A stretch of DNA of 64,000 bases from the NCBI RefSeq assembly GCF_003002025.1, contig NZ_PVZB01000002.1:248001-312000 (forward strand). The letters are read 5' to 3'. This DNA comes from Paraburkholderia sp. BL25I1N1. Its GTDB lineage: Bacteria > Pseudomonadota > Gammaproteobacteria > Burkholderiales > Burkholderiaceae. The translations under genes were made by a program, and so were the position numbers. The notes under the pieces were generated by a model that was not told where the DNA came from, searched no databases, and was given only the letters and a program-made list of their open reading frames with translations. Below are positions 27,677-36,261 of the stretch, in pieces. How positions within the stretch are numbered: position 1 is the first letter of the stretch; each line of letters opens with the position of its first letter.

Positions 27677-28666
27677 ATGTCACGCACCATCATGTTTGCG
27701 AAAGCCGGTGGCCCTGAAGTGCTCGAATTCATCGAGACGCCGGTGGTCACGCCTGGTCCGCACGAAGTTCGCATCAAGGTCGAGGCCATCGGACTGAATC
27801 GCGCCGAGTCGATGTGGCGCAGCGACGCCTATATCGAGCCCGTCCGGTTTCCCGCGGGACTCGGCTATGAAGCCGCGGGCGTCGTCGATGCGATCGGCAC
27901 CGACGTCACCGGTATCGCGCCCGGCGACAAGGTCAACGTGATGCCGTCGTTCTCGATGAACCAGTACTTCACGTATGGCGAAGTGATCGTCGTGCCGGAC
28001 AGTGCCGTCGTGAAGCATCCCGAGTCGCTCTCGTCCGCCGAGGCGGCATCGGTCTGGATGATGTTCGTGACAGCCTACGGCGCGCTGATCGAAGACGCGA
28101 AGGTGGGCCCGGGCGACTTCGTCATCGTGCCCGCCGCGTCGAGCAGCGTCGGCCTTGCCGCGATTCAGATCGCCAACTACGCCGGCGCGACGTCGATCGC
28201 GCTCACGCGCACTTCGGCGAAACGCGAGCGACTGCTCGAAGCCGGCGCCGCGCACGTGGTCGCGACCGGCGAAACCGATCTGGTGGCGGAAGTCATGCGC
28301 ATCACGGACCGCAAAGGCGCGCGCGTGGCGTTCGACCCGGTCGGCGGTCCGGGCTTCGCGAAGCTGCTCGCGGCGCTGTCGTTTCAGGGCACCGCCTACA
28401 TCTATGGCGCGCTGAGCGAGGAAGCCACGACGCTGCCGTTGCTCGACATGATCGCCAAGGTGCTGACCGTGAAGGCCCATAACATCTGGCTCACGAGCGG
28501 CGACCCCGTACGGCAGAAGGCCGCAGTGGATTATGTGCTGAAAGGCTTCGCGAGCGGCGCGCTCAAGCCGGTGATCGACCGCACCTTCAGATTCGACGAC
28601 ATGATGGAAGCGCATCGCTATCTGGAAGAGAACGGCCAGTTCGGCAAGATCGTCGTGACGCTCTAG
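27677..28666 (+). CDS. Quinone-oxidoreductase-like MDR protein
   Basis: A 329-residue medium-chain dehydrogenase/reductase of the zinc-free quinone oxidoreductase branch. It has the catalytic-domain opening AKAGGPEVLEFIETPVVTPGPHEVRIKV, GLGYEAAGVVDAIG, and a Rossmann domain starting VIVPAASSSVGLAAIQIA, which binds NADPH. The structural and catalytic zinc ligands of alcohol dehydrogenases are missing, as expected. ATG 27677 has GGAG 8 nt upstream; a TTG six bases earlier is less likely. Confidence 0.88.
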   Translation: MSRTIMFAKAGGPEVLEFIETPVVTPGPHEVRIKVEAIGLNRAESMWRSDAYIEPVRFPAGLGYEAAGVVDAIGTDVTGIAPGDKVNVMPSFSMNQYFTYGEVIVVPDSAVVKHPESLSSAEAASVWMMFVTAYGALIEDAKVGPGDFVIVPAASSSVGLAAIQIANYAGATSIALTRTSAKRERLLEAGAAHVVATGETDLVAEVMRITDRKGARVAFDPVGGPGFAKLLAALSFQGTAYIYGALSEEATTLPLLDMIAKVLTVKAHNIWLTSGDPVRQKAAVDYVLKGFASGALKPVIDRTFRFDDMMEAHRYLEENGQFGKIVVTL

Positions 28667-28825
28667 ACCGGACTGGCGGATTCGAGCGCAGGGCTCGCCG
28701 CGCGTGCAGCGGGAGCGGTTTCGTCGGCGAGGCAGTTTTCCACGAACGCGGTGAGCCTGAGCCGTCCTTGCAAGCGCATCGATCCCTGGCCGCAGTCTGT
28801 CGAGGGTTTCCTGCAACGCCCACGC

Positions 28826-29170
28826 TCATTGCACCGTGATGGTCTCCTTCATGTTCGGATGAATGCCGCAGAACACCTTGTACACGCCCGGCTTGTCGAA
28901 CTTGAACTGGTACGTGTCGTTCTGGTCGAGCGCGGCAGAGCGGAACATGCCCGAGTCGTTCACCACCGTGTGCGGCTCGCCGTCGAGATTCTTCCAGGTC
29001 ACCGTCGAACCGGCTTTGACCGTCATCTCCATCGGCGTGAACATGAAATTCTTGATGGTGACTGTGTTGGGCGTCTCCGCGCGCGCCACGGACAACCCCG
29101 ACGAGGCCGCGAACAATACCGAACTCGCGGCCATTGCGAGCAAAACGCGGCGAATTTTTTTAGTTTGCAT
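28826..29170 (-). CDS. Exported amicyanin-like cupredoxin
   Basis: A 114-residue blue-copper-type protein with a signal peptide (cut near residue 31, ARA-ET). Type 1 copper ligands are His67 (GEPHTVV), Cys101, His104 and Met107 (FCGIHPNM), spaced as in amicyanin/pseudoazurin. It should carry electrons or bind copper in the periplasm. It lies 33 bp downstream of an exported metallophosphoesterase on the same strand, which suggests an operon. It has no oxidase or dehydrogenase partner nearby. Confidence 0.9.
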   Translation of the reverse strand: MQTKKIRRVLLAMAASSVLFAASSGLSVARAETPNTVTIKNFMFTPMEMTVKAGSTVTWKNLDGEPHTVVNDSGMFRSAALDQNDTYQFKFDKPGVYKVFCGIHPNMKETITVQ

Positions 29171-29203
29171 AACTGATCTCCTGCAATAGAAAAGAACTGA
29201 CGT

Positions 29204-30148
29204 TTAAACCAGCGTCGTGTCGTCTAGCGTGGCCTTGAGCGGATGCCGGGCAATCTTGATGCTGGTCACACCGAGCATTTTCGGAAGCTGGTCGCTGGGC
29301 ACCGTCAACGGTCCGGGGCCGGTGCCGTTACCGGCGGTCGGCTGCGGATAGGCGGTCGAGCGCGCCGTATGGAACGTGATGTTGCCCTCCACTTTTGAAA
29401 CGATCTGATGGATGTGGCCGTTCAGAACGGTCACCGAGCCGAAGCGTTTCAGATAGCTCATCGCCTGGCCCGCATCGCCGGTGCCCCAGCCCCACGGCTC
29501 GTAGATCGTCCACATCGGCATGTGCGCGAACACGACGATCGGCGTGCTGGACGAGCGTCCTTTCAGATCGTTTTCGAGCCACTCGAGCTGTTCGTCCCCG
29601 AGCCCGCCCAGGCCGTTCGGCTTGAAGTGCATCACGTTGACGAGGCCGATGAAATGCACGCCCTGATGGTCGAAGCTGTAATAGCCCTTATTGTCCGAGG
29701 CCTTGCCGAAGCGGCTGAAGTATTCGGTTCCCGGGCCGTCCGTCACGTCGTGCTCGCCGGGCACGGTGTGCAACTCCGTGATATTCAGACCGGACATCAA
29801 CTGGGCGGCCAGATCGAACTCCGACGCCTTGGACAGATGCGTGATATCGCCGGTATGGATGGTCAGCGCGGGTTTGACCGGCATCGCGTTGACGTACTCG
29901 ATGGTCTGTTTCAGCGTGCCCGCCACGTCGGGATTGGCTTCCTTGTTAAAGCCGATGTGCGAGTCGCTGATCTGCAGGAAAAGCGGCACACCGCCTTTTG
30001 CGGCGGATGAATTCTGGTCGGCCGCGAGCGCCAGTTCCACGGGCGTGAGAATGCCGCCCGTCAGAACGAACACCGTGCCGAGACCTCCGAACGCAAGACA
30101 CCTGAGCGCGCCGCGCCGCGACGCGTTGAATGAATCATGTGATGACAT
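29204..30148 (-). CDS. Tat-exported metallophosphoesterase
   Basis: A 314-residue calcineurin-like phosphoesterase with a twin-arginine signal (NASRRGALRCLAFGG). Metal motifs are DSH (Asp62, His64), GD-ITH (Asp101), GEHD (131-134), an FAHMP histidine and GHIH. The third motif is GEHD where most family members have GNHD, replacing the metal-bridging Asn with Glu. The nearest functional type is cyclic nucleotide or nucleotide phosphodiesterase, but the substrate is unknown. GAGG stands before ATG 30148. It leads a two-gene operon with the cupredoxin and is divergent from the SDR-GST operon. Confidence 0.88.
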   Translation of the reverse strand: MSSHDSFNASRRGALRCLAFGGLGTVFVLTGGILTPVELALAADQNSSAAKGGVPLFLQISDSHIGFNKEANPDVAGTLKQTIEYVNAMPVKPALTIHTGDITHLSKASEFDLAAQLMSGLNITELHTVPGEHDVTDGPGTEYFSRFGKASDNKGYYSFDHQGVHFIGLVNVMHFKPNGLGGLGDEQLEWLENDLKGRSSSTPIVVFAHMPMWTIYEPWGWGTGDAGQAMSYLKRFGSVTVLNGHIHQIVSKVEGNITFHTARSTAYPQPTAGNGTGPGPLTVPSDQLPKMLGVTSIKIARHPLKATLDDTTLV

Positions 30149-30529
30149 GTCGACCTCACGTTTAAGAGTCGCAGTCGAGCCGTGGATCATCCGGCGGCCC
30201 TCGCGAGTCGTTCGTCAGGCATGACCAGGCCGGCGTCGGTTTTATTCCAGCTTCGATCAATGAGTGGATGAAACGCCTTGCGGCGCTGATGGATGGACAG
30301 AGGGTCTTCCGACGTGGCGGGCGAACGCACGGCCCGCGTCGAGCGTTTGCGCTGCCCAAGCGACTCATGCCTGACAGGCATGCCCGCCAGCTTATAAAGT
30401 CTTTTTACTCCGCCCGGAAAGTCACTAAATTGCACTCAAGGCAACGATTCAGGGCAGATCGCAACGCGCTCAACCCGCTGCGGCCCGCTTCGCCCCATAC
30501 CGCAAACACATACCCATCAGGAGTTCGAA
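30149..30529. other. Divergent promoter region, metallophosphoesterase / SDR
   Basis: This 381-bp stretch contains no credible gene. It holds a perfect 17-bp palindrome at 30366-30382 and, to its right, an AT-richer patch (CTTATAAAG at about 30390) that could be a promoter for the SDR gene. AGGAG at 30519 is the SDR ribosome site. Confidence 0.5.
30366..30382. promoter_or_regulatory. 17-bp perfect palindrome, candidate operator
   Basis: CATGCCTGACAGGCATG is an 8-bp inverted repeat around a single central base, located 148 bp before the SDR start and 218 bp before the metallophosphoesterase start. Its form fits a dimeric repressor or activator site. No regulator gene is adjacent. A chance origin is unlikely for 16 matched bases but not excluded. 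Confidence 0.45.
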
Positions 30530-31276
30530 ATGAGCCAGCCCGTCATTCTGATCACCGGCGCACTCACCGGCATCGGCCGCGCCACTGCCGTCGCCTTCGC
30601 CGAAACCGGCGCCCGTCTCGTCGTGTCCGGCCGTCGCGAAGCCGAAGGCAAGGCACTCGAAAAAGAGCTGCGCGAACTCGGCGCGGACGCCCACTTCGTC
30701 CAGGCCGACGTGCGCCGCGACGAGGAAGTCGCCAACCTCGTCGATCAGACGGTCGCACGCTTCGGCCGCCTCGACGCCGCCGTCAACAACGCCGGCACCG
30801 AAGGCCAACCCGGCGCGATCACCAGTCAAACCGTCGAGAGCTACAGCGCGACGTTCGACACCAATGTGCTCGGCACGCTGCTCAGCATGAAGCACGAATT
30901 GCGCGTGATGTCGGCGCAAAAGAGCGGCAGCGTGGTGAACGTTTCGTCGACGTACGGTCACGAAGGCGCGGCCTTCGCTTCCGTGTACGCCGGCAGCAAG
31001 CATGCGGTGGAAGGCATGACCAAGTCGGCGGCGCTCGAAGTGGCGTCCATCGGCGTGCGGGTCAACGCCGTCGCGCCGGGGCCGACCGATACCGGCATGC
31101 TCGACCGTTTCACCGGCACGCCGGAGAACAAAGCCGCGCTCGCCGCCAAGGTGCCGCTCGGCCGGGTCGGCCAGCCGGCCGATGTGGCGCGCGCCATCGT
31201 GTTCCTGGCATCGGAAGCGGCCTCGTTCGTCACGGGGCAGATCGTGACCGTCGACGGCGGCAAGACGGCCGGCTGA
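30530..31276 (+). CDS. Short-chain dehydrogenase/reductase
   Basis: A 248-residue classical SDR. The NAD(P)-binding motif TGALTGIG (about 10-17), NNAG in the fourth strand region, the Ser of VNVSSTYG and the YAGSK Tyr-Lys pair complete the catalytic tetrad. The C-terminal VTGQIVTVDGGKTAG is typical. An Arg in SGRR after the second strand suggests NADP preference. AGGAG lies 6 nt before the ATG. It is followed after 72 bp by a GST in the same direction, so a two-gene operon is likely. Confidence 0.92.
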   Translation: MSQPVILITGALTGIGRATAVAFAETGARLVVSGRREAEGKALEKELRELGADAHFVQADVRRDEEVANLVDQTVARFGRLDAAVNNAGTEGQPGAITSQTVESYSATFDTNVLGTLLSMKHELRVMSAQKSGSVVNVSSTYGHEGAAFASVYAGSKHAVEGMTKSAALEVASIGVRVNAVAPGPTDTGMLDRFTGTPENKAALAAKVPLGRVGQPADVARAIVFLASEAASFVTGQIVTVDGGKTAG

Positions 31277-31292
31277 TCCTCGCCCGATCGCA

Positions 31293-31322
31293 GCGGCGCG
31301 CGCGGCCAAGAGCGCGCGCCGC
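31293..31322 (+). repeat. Intercistronic GC hairpin
   Basis: GCGGCGCGCGC pairs perfectly (11 bp) with GCGCGCGCCGC around an 8-nt loop, between the SDR and GST genes. No T-run follows, so it may be an mRNA processing or stability element rather than a terminator. Confidence 0.5.
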
Positions 31323-31348
31323 GAAGCATCATTCAAAGGACTAACAAC

Positions 31349-31996
31349 ATGGCTACCGAAACATTGACGCTTTACCATTCCACTGCGTCACCGAACTCGC
31401 GGCGCGTACGCATCTTTCTCGCTGAAAAAGGCGTGACGGTCACGCTCGCGGCGGTCGACCTCGGCAATCGCGAACAGCACGGCGACGCCTATCGCGCGAT
31501 CAATCCCCGGCGCGTGGTGCCGACGCTGGTGCTCGAAGACGGCACGTCGATCGGAGAGGTCCCCGCCATCCAGCGCTATATCGAGGACGTCTATCCCGAC
31601 ACACCGCTATTCGGTACCACGCCGAAAGACAAGGCGCTGATCACGATGTGGGAACGGCGCGCGGAACAGGAGGGATTTGCCTCGGTGATGGAAGCGATCC
31701 GCAACACCGCTCCCGGTTTGAAGGGTCGCGCGATTGCCGGCCCGCATGACTACGAGCAGATTGCGACGCTCGCCGAGCGCAGCCGGCAACGGGCCGCTCA
31801 TTTCCTGGCGGACCTCGACGATCGTCTGAAACAGTCCGCGTTCGTGGCGGGCGAGCGCTTCTCGGTTGCCGACATTACCGCACTCGTGACGATCGACTTC
31901 GCAGCCAAAGCAATCGACATGCAAGTGCCGGCTGAGCTGAAATCGCTCAGGCGCTGGTACGACACAGTGTCCTCGCGACCCAGCGCTACGGCGTGA
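31349..31996 (+). CDS. Glutathione S-transferase family protein
   Basis: A 215-residue GST. The N-terminal domain has LYHSTASPNSRRVRIFLAEKG with candidate Ser/Asn activators, the RVVPTLVLEDGTSIGEVPAIQRYIEDVYP segment and its cis-Pro and Glu/Ser glutathione site. The C-terminal helical domain contains GERFSVADITALVTIDFA. AAAGGA precedes the ATG. Its position after the SDR suggests a shared detoxification or stress role, though no substrate can be assigned. Confidence 0.88.
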   Translation: MATETLTLYHSTASPNSRRVRIFLAEKGVTVTLAAVDLGNREQHGDAYRAINPRRVVPTLVLEDGTSIGEVPAIQRYIEDVYPDTPLFGTTPKDKALITMWERRAEQEGFASVMEAIRNTAPGLKGRAIAGPHDYEQIATLAERSRQRAAHFLADLDDRLKQSAFVAGERFSVADITALVTIDFAAKAIDMQVPAELKSLRRWYDTVSSRPSATA

Positions 31997-32025
31997 CCTG
32001 CTGCGGCATCTGAAGCGGCATCAAA

Positions 32026-32066
32026 ACAGCGGCCCGCATCGCTGCAACACGATGCGGGCCGCTGGA
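32026..32066 (-). terminator. Terminator of the M1 peptidase gene
   Basis: A perfect 14-bp stem (AGCGGCCCGCATCG at 32028-32041 with its complement at 32050-32063) has an 8-nt loop. On the minus strand it is followed by TGTTTTGATG. It may also limit read-through from the convergent GST gene. Confidence 0.72.
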
Positions 32067-32083
32067 CTACCCGGTACGGCCGC

Positions 32084-34267
32084 TTATTGGCCTTGCTGCG
32101 CCTGCGGCTTCAGTTTGAACTTGCCCTGATAGCGGATCGTCGGACGCTGCGACTGCGTGGTCGGCGCCGTCATGAGCAACTGGCGCGCAAGCGGTGTGGC
32201 CGCCGGGCTCAGCGAGCCGATACTGGTGACGCGCGACGGATCCGCGAGACCGCTGTTCACCAGCAGCTTCGCCTCGAGTTGCAGGCTGGTCAGCAGGACC
32301 GGATCCTTCAGCGCACTACCCTGCGCGAGCAACTGGCTCCATGCGTTATTGCTGTAGTTGGTCACGTAGTAATCGAGACCGCTCGGATCGGCGAGCACCG
32401 CGGAACAGCCGTTCAGACGCACCTGCGTTTGCGTGTCCTTCATCGCCAACGTCTTGCGCGACGTGAGGCCGTCGCCGTATGCGAGCGTCAGCGGAATGGT
32501 CCACTGGGTGCCCGGATACTGATTCTGATTCGGGAACGGCGACTGTTTCAGCGTGACCACCGTCTGGTTGGTCGTCAGATCGCACTGGGTGTCGAGCGTG
32601 ATCAGCGGCACGCCTGTTTGCCGCACGAAGCTGTCGCCGATCGCCACCATCGGCTGGCCGCTCGCTTTCGACAGTTCGTCCCACAAACGCCTGGGCGTAA
32701 CGTTGCCGAGGGAGTAGTCGGCGAGATACGACTGCAGGCCCTTGCGCATCACTTCTTCACCCAGGTAGTTCTCCAGCATCTTCAGCACGTGACCCCCTTT
32801 GTCGTACGTGAAGGCGCTCGCGCTCAGCACAAAGTCGTTCGACGCCCAGCCGTTGAAATTCGGCTGCACCGGGAACGCCGTGGACTTCAGGTCGGCATTG
32901 ATCACCGCGTACTTGTTCTTCACGTCGTCGACCCAGCTGAAGCGGTCCGGGAAGAAACGCACCTTGGTCTTGTTCTCAAAGAACGTCGCGAACGACTCGT
33001 TTAACCACACGTCGTCCCACCAGTCGAGCGTGACCAGATCGCCGAACCATTGGTGCGCGGCTTCATGCGTGAGCACCGTCACGCCGTAGTCGGACATGGT
33101 CGTGCCCGGTGCCGGCAGAATGTCGTCGGCGAATTCAAGAATGGCGCCCCAGTTCTCCATGCCGCCGAAGTTCAGGTCCTTCTGCTCCTTGAACGCGTCG
33201 TTGGCCGCGATCGTGTCGAACTTGGTGAGAGGCAGCGGAATGCCCGTGTAGCGATAGTAGTAATCGAGTGCCTGCTTGGTTTGCTGCATGGCCGGTTTGG
33301 CCCAGTCACGCATGCCGGGCGGCGTGAAAATCCGCAGATGCAGACCTTTGCCGTCGGGCAGCGGGCTCGTGAAGTCGTCTTCGAGAATGTCGAACTGGCC
33401 GCCGCCGAAGAACAGCAGATACGACGGCATGGGCGGCGTTTTCTCGAACGACACCAGCTTGTAGCCGCTATCCACGGTCGCCGCCGGTTTCTCGGCCGCG
33501 TTCGAGACCACGTTCCAGTTCTGCGGGACCTCCGCGCTCACCTCGTAGGTGGGCCGGAAAGCCGGCTCGTCCCAGCCGGGGAACCATTGGCGCGCGAGGT
33601 TCGATTCGCCTTGCGTGAGGATCGCGCCGCTCGTCGTGCCGTCGGTCGACTTCAGGTCGACGCGGAATACGCCTTCAGCCGCGGAGCAACCCGGATAGGG
33701 ATCGTCGCCGCAACTGCCGCCGGTCTTCGCGACCGGATCGTCATAGGTCTTGAAGTTGATGATCCCGCTCCACTCCATGTGCAGCGAGTAGTTGCCGGCG
33801 GCGATCTGCCCGCTCGCGGGGCGCAGTTGATAGAAGTCGCCGTCGTCCTGCGGCGTGGCGATCAACGGAATATTGCCCGGCTGAAGGGTGATGGTGCCGT
33901 TGGTGAACTTGACGCGGTGCCCGGCGATCGTGATCGCGTTGACGGCCTTCTGCACCTTGATCTGCACGTCGGCGCGGCCGTCGAACGAAGACAGCGCGGG
34001 GTTCGGCCGGAACCACAGCTTGTAGTTGAGCGGCGTCACCGTGTCCGGCAACTCGACCGGAGGCACCGTCTTGTTGATCGAGGTGTCGGCCACGACCGGT
34101 GCGGCGGGCGGGACCAGCGCCACTTCGGACGCGCCTGACGCGGCCGCGGGCGCCTGCCCGGATTTGCTCGTCAAGGCAGACGAGCCGTCGCTACCGCCGC
34201 ATCCCGCCAGAATCGCAACTCCGGCTAATGCGAGGCACTGCATCTGCAATCGGAAATTTATACGCAT
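32084..34267 (-). CDS. M1-family zinc aminopeptidase lipoprotein
   Basis: A 727-residue gluzincin. The signal peptide ends in lipobox LAGC (Cys23). A Ser/Ala-rich linker leads to the N-terminal saddle domain. The exopeptidase motif GGMEN is at 368-372 and the zinc site HEAAH (401-405) with Glu424 in WLNESFATFFE. The C-terminal half is shorter than in E. coli PepN, about 300 residues after the zinc site. As a lipoprotein it should trim peptides at the periplasmic face or cell surface. No partner protease is adjacent. Confidence 0.92.
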   Translation of the reverse strand: MRINFRLQMQCLALAGVAILAGCGGSDGSSALTSKSGQAPAAASGASEVALVPPAAPVVADTSINKTVPPVELPDTVTPLNYKLWFRPNPALSSFDGRADVQIKVQKAVNAITIAGHRVKFTNGTITLQPGNIPLIATPQDDGDFYQLRPASGQIAAGNYSLHMEWSGIINFKTYDDPVAKTGGSCGDDPYPGCSAAEGVFRVDLKSTDGTTSGAILTQGESNLARQWFPGWDEPAFRPTYEVSAEVPQNWNVVSNAAEKPAATVDSGYKLVSFEKTPPMPSYLLFFGGGQFDILEDDFTSPLPDGKGLHLRIFTPPGMRDWAKPAMQQTKQALDYYYRYTGIPLPLTKFDTIAANDAFKEQKDLNFGGMENWGAILEFADDILPAPGTTMSDYGVTVLTHEAAHQWFGDLVTLDWWDDVWLNESFATFFENKTKVRFFPDRFSWVDDVKNKYAVINADLKSTAFPVQPNFNGWASNDFVLSASAFTYDKGGHVLKMLENYLGEEVMRKGLQSYLADYSLGNVTPRRLWDELSKASGQPMVAIGDSFVRQTGVPLITLDTQCDLTTNQTVVTLKQSPFPNQNQYPGTQWTIPLTLAYGDGLTSRKTLAMKDTQTQVRLNGCSAVLADPSGLDYYVTNYSNNAWSQLLAQGSALKDPVLLTSLQLEAKLLVNSGLADPSRVTSIGSLSPAATPLARQLLMTAPTTQSQRPTIRYQGKFKLKPQAQQGQ

Positions 34268-34858
34268 AATTTAATCCTCGACTGACAATATCGGCAAAAT
34301 AAAGTGCGTTGAGTGCTTAAGCTGGATTTCTCTTTTTTCAGCGGCAAAGGTCTCCCGCACCAGCACCGAATTGCTAGCGAGAATATAAAGACGTGTTGGC
34401 GCCTCAGCACTTGTGGCTGATTTTAGAATTGCGACACACGTTTATTACAATGCTTTCATTTCGACAGACCTGGGTATTTTCCCGGGCTGTTATTCGATCG
34501 TCCGGCTGATCGGCAAAGCCGCGGCTTACCTACGTCTCCGGGCAGGCGGATTAAACCGGATCAGTTTTTTGACGACAGTGCGTAGCCTAGTTTGGCAAAC
34601 GTTCCCGTGTCAACTTCCTTTCACAAACTTTCTTTCATTCGCGCGACGCGTATGCAAATCGAATGGCATCGGTAATGAAGCCGAGTTAATCCTCTAAGAA
34701 TTGCAATATCGCGCATGACTACGGGAAACTTTATTTTTCTTTGCGAGAGAGTGTGCTATAGCGCGAGGACTTAAGCGAATAACGTCGAATGAGGTTTTAA
34801 TTTGAACTAGCTGGAGAGTTCACCAGGAATTAGCGCGAATAAATACGCAAACAATCGG
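34268..34858. other. AT-rich 590-bp intergenic region
   Basis: This is the least GC-rich stretch of the window, with runs such as TTTATTTTTCTTTGCGAGAG and AATAAATACGCAAACAATC. It lies upstream of the M1 peptidase and downstream of the aldo/keto reductase. An open frame at 34413-34697 on plus (94 codons) has no ribosome site or family resemblance. The region may hold the M1 promoter and a silencer-type (H-NS-like) binding tract. I see no RNA gene, IS fragment or attachment site. Confidence 0.5.
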
Positions 34859-35899
34859 CTAGCCATTCACCGCTGCCACGATTCGTGCGCACATCGCCTT
34901 GTCGGGTAACGGGCCCGAACCGGCTCGAACGTTGTCCGCCATGTATTGCGGACGCCCCGTGCCGGGAATCACGACTGTCACCGCCGGCTGTGCGAGCACG
35001 AACTTCAGAAGAATCTGCGCCCAGCTCGTGCAGCCGATTTCCCCTGCCCACCCAGGCAGCGGCGTTTTGCCAACGCGTGCCAGCAGGCCGCCGCCACCGA
35101 AAGGCTGATTGATCACGACGCCGATGCCCAAGTCCGCCGCGAGCGGCAAGATGCGCGCTTCGGCGGCGCGGTCGTCCGCGGCGTAGTTGATCTGCACGAA
35201 GTCGGGTTTCTCGCTGCGCATGACGGACGCCACGTCGTCGAATGCGCTCGACGTGTAGTGCGTGATGCCGATGTGACGAATCCGGCCGCGCGCTTTCCAG
35301 TCGCGCAGCGTGGCGATTTGCGTGCGCCAGTCGAGCAGATTGTGAACCTGCATCAGATCGATGCGCGGCTGCTGAAAGCGGCGCAGCGATTCCTCCATCT
35401 GCGCGATGCCCGCCTCGCGTCCTTCGGTCCAGACCTTGGTGGCGACGAAGGCTTTGTTGTGCGCATCCAGTTGAGTAAGCAAAGCGCCGGCCACCGCTTC
35501 CGACGAGCCGTACATCGGCGATGAATCGATCACCGAGCCACCCGCTGCGAACAGAATGCGCAGCACGTCGGCGAGTTGCGCGCGGCCGGCGGGATCGGTG
35601 CCGACATCGAAGGTGCGCCAGGTGCCGCAGCCGACCACGGGCAAGCGTTCGCCCGTGGCGGGAATCACGCGTTGCGACATGCGTGGGAGCGATGTGGCGG
35701 CGGATTCGGTTTGCGACTGAGGCGTTGGCGAGCCAGGTGTTGGCGATGACCTTTGGGTTGGCGTTTGGGTTGGCGTTTGAGCCGCCGCCATGCGCGGCAA
35801 TGCGAGCGACGCCGACAAGCCGATCGCTGTATGACGAGCCGTGCGCAGAAAACGGCGTCTGCCCGCACTCTCAACGGCGTTTTTCGACAAAAGTGCCAT
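34859..35899 (-). CDS. Tat-exported aldo/keto reductase
   Basis: A 346-residue protein. A twin-arginine signal (GRRRFLRTARHTAIG, Arg at 14-16) is followed by a Thr/Pro/Gln-rich repeat linker (TPTQTPTQ, about 42-65) and an AKR barrel. The catalytic Asp and Tyr are in VIDSSPMYGSSE, Lys in ATKVW and His in MQVHNLLDW; GITHYTSSAFD follows. AKRs normally use cytoplasmic NADPH, so a folded, cofactor-loaded Tat substrate is unusual but known in proteobacteria. The start at 35899 gives the signal; the upstream open frame does not. Confidence 0.87.
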   Translation of the reverse strand: MALLSKNAVESAGRRRFLRTARHTAIGLSASLALPRMAAAQTPTQTPTQRSSPTPGSPTPQSQTESAATSLPRMSQRVIPATGERLPVVGCGTWRTFDVGTDPAGRAQLADVLRILFAAGGSVIDSSPMYGSSEAVAGALLTQLDAHNKAFVATKVWTEGREAGIAQMEESLRRFQQPRIDLMQVHNLLDWRTQIATLRDWKARGRIRHIGITHYTSSAFDDVASVMRSEKPDFVQINYAADDRAAEARILPLAADLGIGVVINQPFGGGGLLARVGKTPLPGWAGEIGCTSWAQILLKFVLAQPAVTVVIPGTGRPQYMADNVRAGSGPLPDKAMCARIVAAVNG

Positions 35900-36012
35900 G
35901 ACGTACCCCCGATTCGCGCGCAGTACAGTGACTTCGTACGATACGGCAAATCGGCACAGCACGTCGATGCGACTCAAAGCGACCTGCCTCGACGATCGCA
36001 GGTCACACGCCA

Positions 36013-36252
36013 CTAGCGGATAAAGTGCCCGCAAATCGGCATGCTCGCCAGCCGCGCGATCAACGACGACTGTTGTCCGCCACCCGCCGCCGCAAACTCG
36101 TCCGCCGCCATGGCGGACCCCGCTGCGGCACCGATTGCGATGACCGCGATCGCAATCCGGCGCAGCCGCCCGATGCGGCCCGCGAGCGAGCCAGACTCGC
36201 TGCGCCAGCTGGCCAGCAAGGTCATGGTGAGTGCAACTATCGCGCAGCACAT
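36013..36252 (-). CDS. Small membrane protein, function unknown
   Basis: A 79-residue protein with two hydrophobic stretches (MCCAIVALTMTLLASW and IAIAVIAIGAAAGSAMA) separated by a basic loop (GRIGRLRR). GAGGAGGAG just before the ATG is among the best ribosome sites in the window. It starts 9 bp after the GST stop and ends 113 bp before the aldo/keto reductase start, closing the ArsR-AHSA1-GST run. No family is recognised. Confidence 0.65.
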   Translation of the reverse strand: MCCAIVALTMTLLASWRSESGSLAGRIGRLRRIAIAVIAIGAAAGSAMAADEFAAAGGGQQSSLIARLASMPICGHFIR

Positions 36253-36261
36253 GACTCCTCC

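Noticed and set aside
32087..33004. 305-codon plus-strand frame opposite the M1 peptidase
   Set aside because: Arg/Leu/His-rich shadow frame without a start signal or motif.
34413..34697. 94-codon plus-strand frame in the AT-rich gap
   Set aside because: No ribosome site, no family resemblance; the frame can arise by chance. Kept only as a note on the intergenic region.
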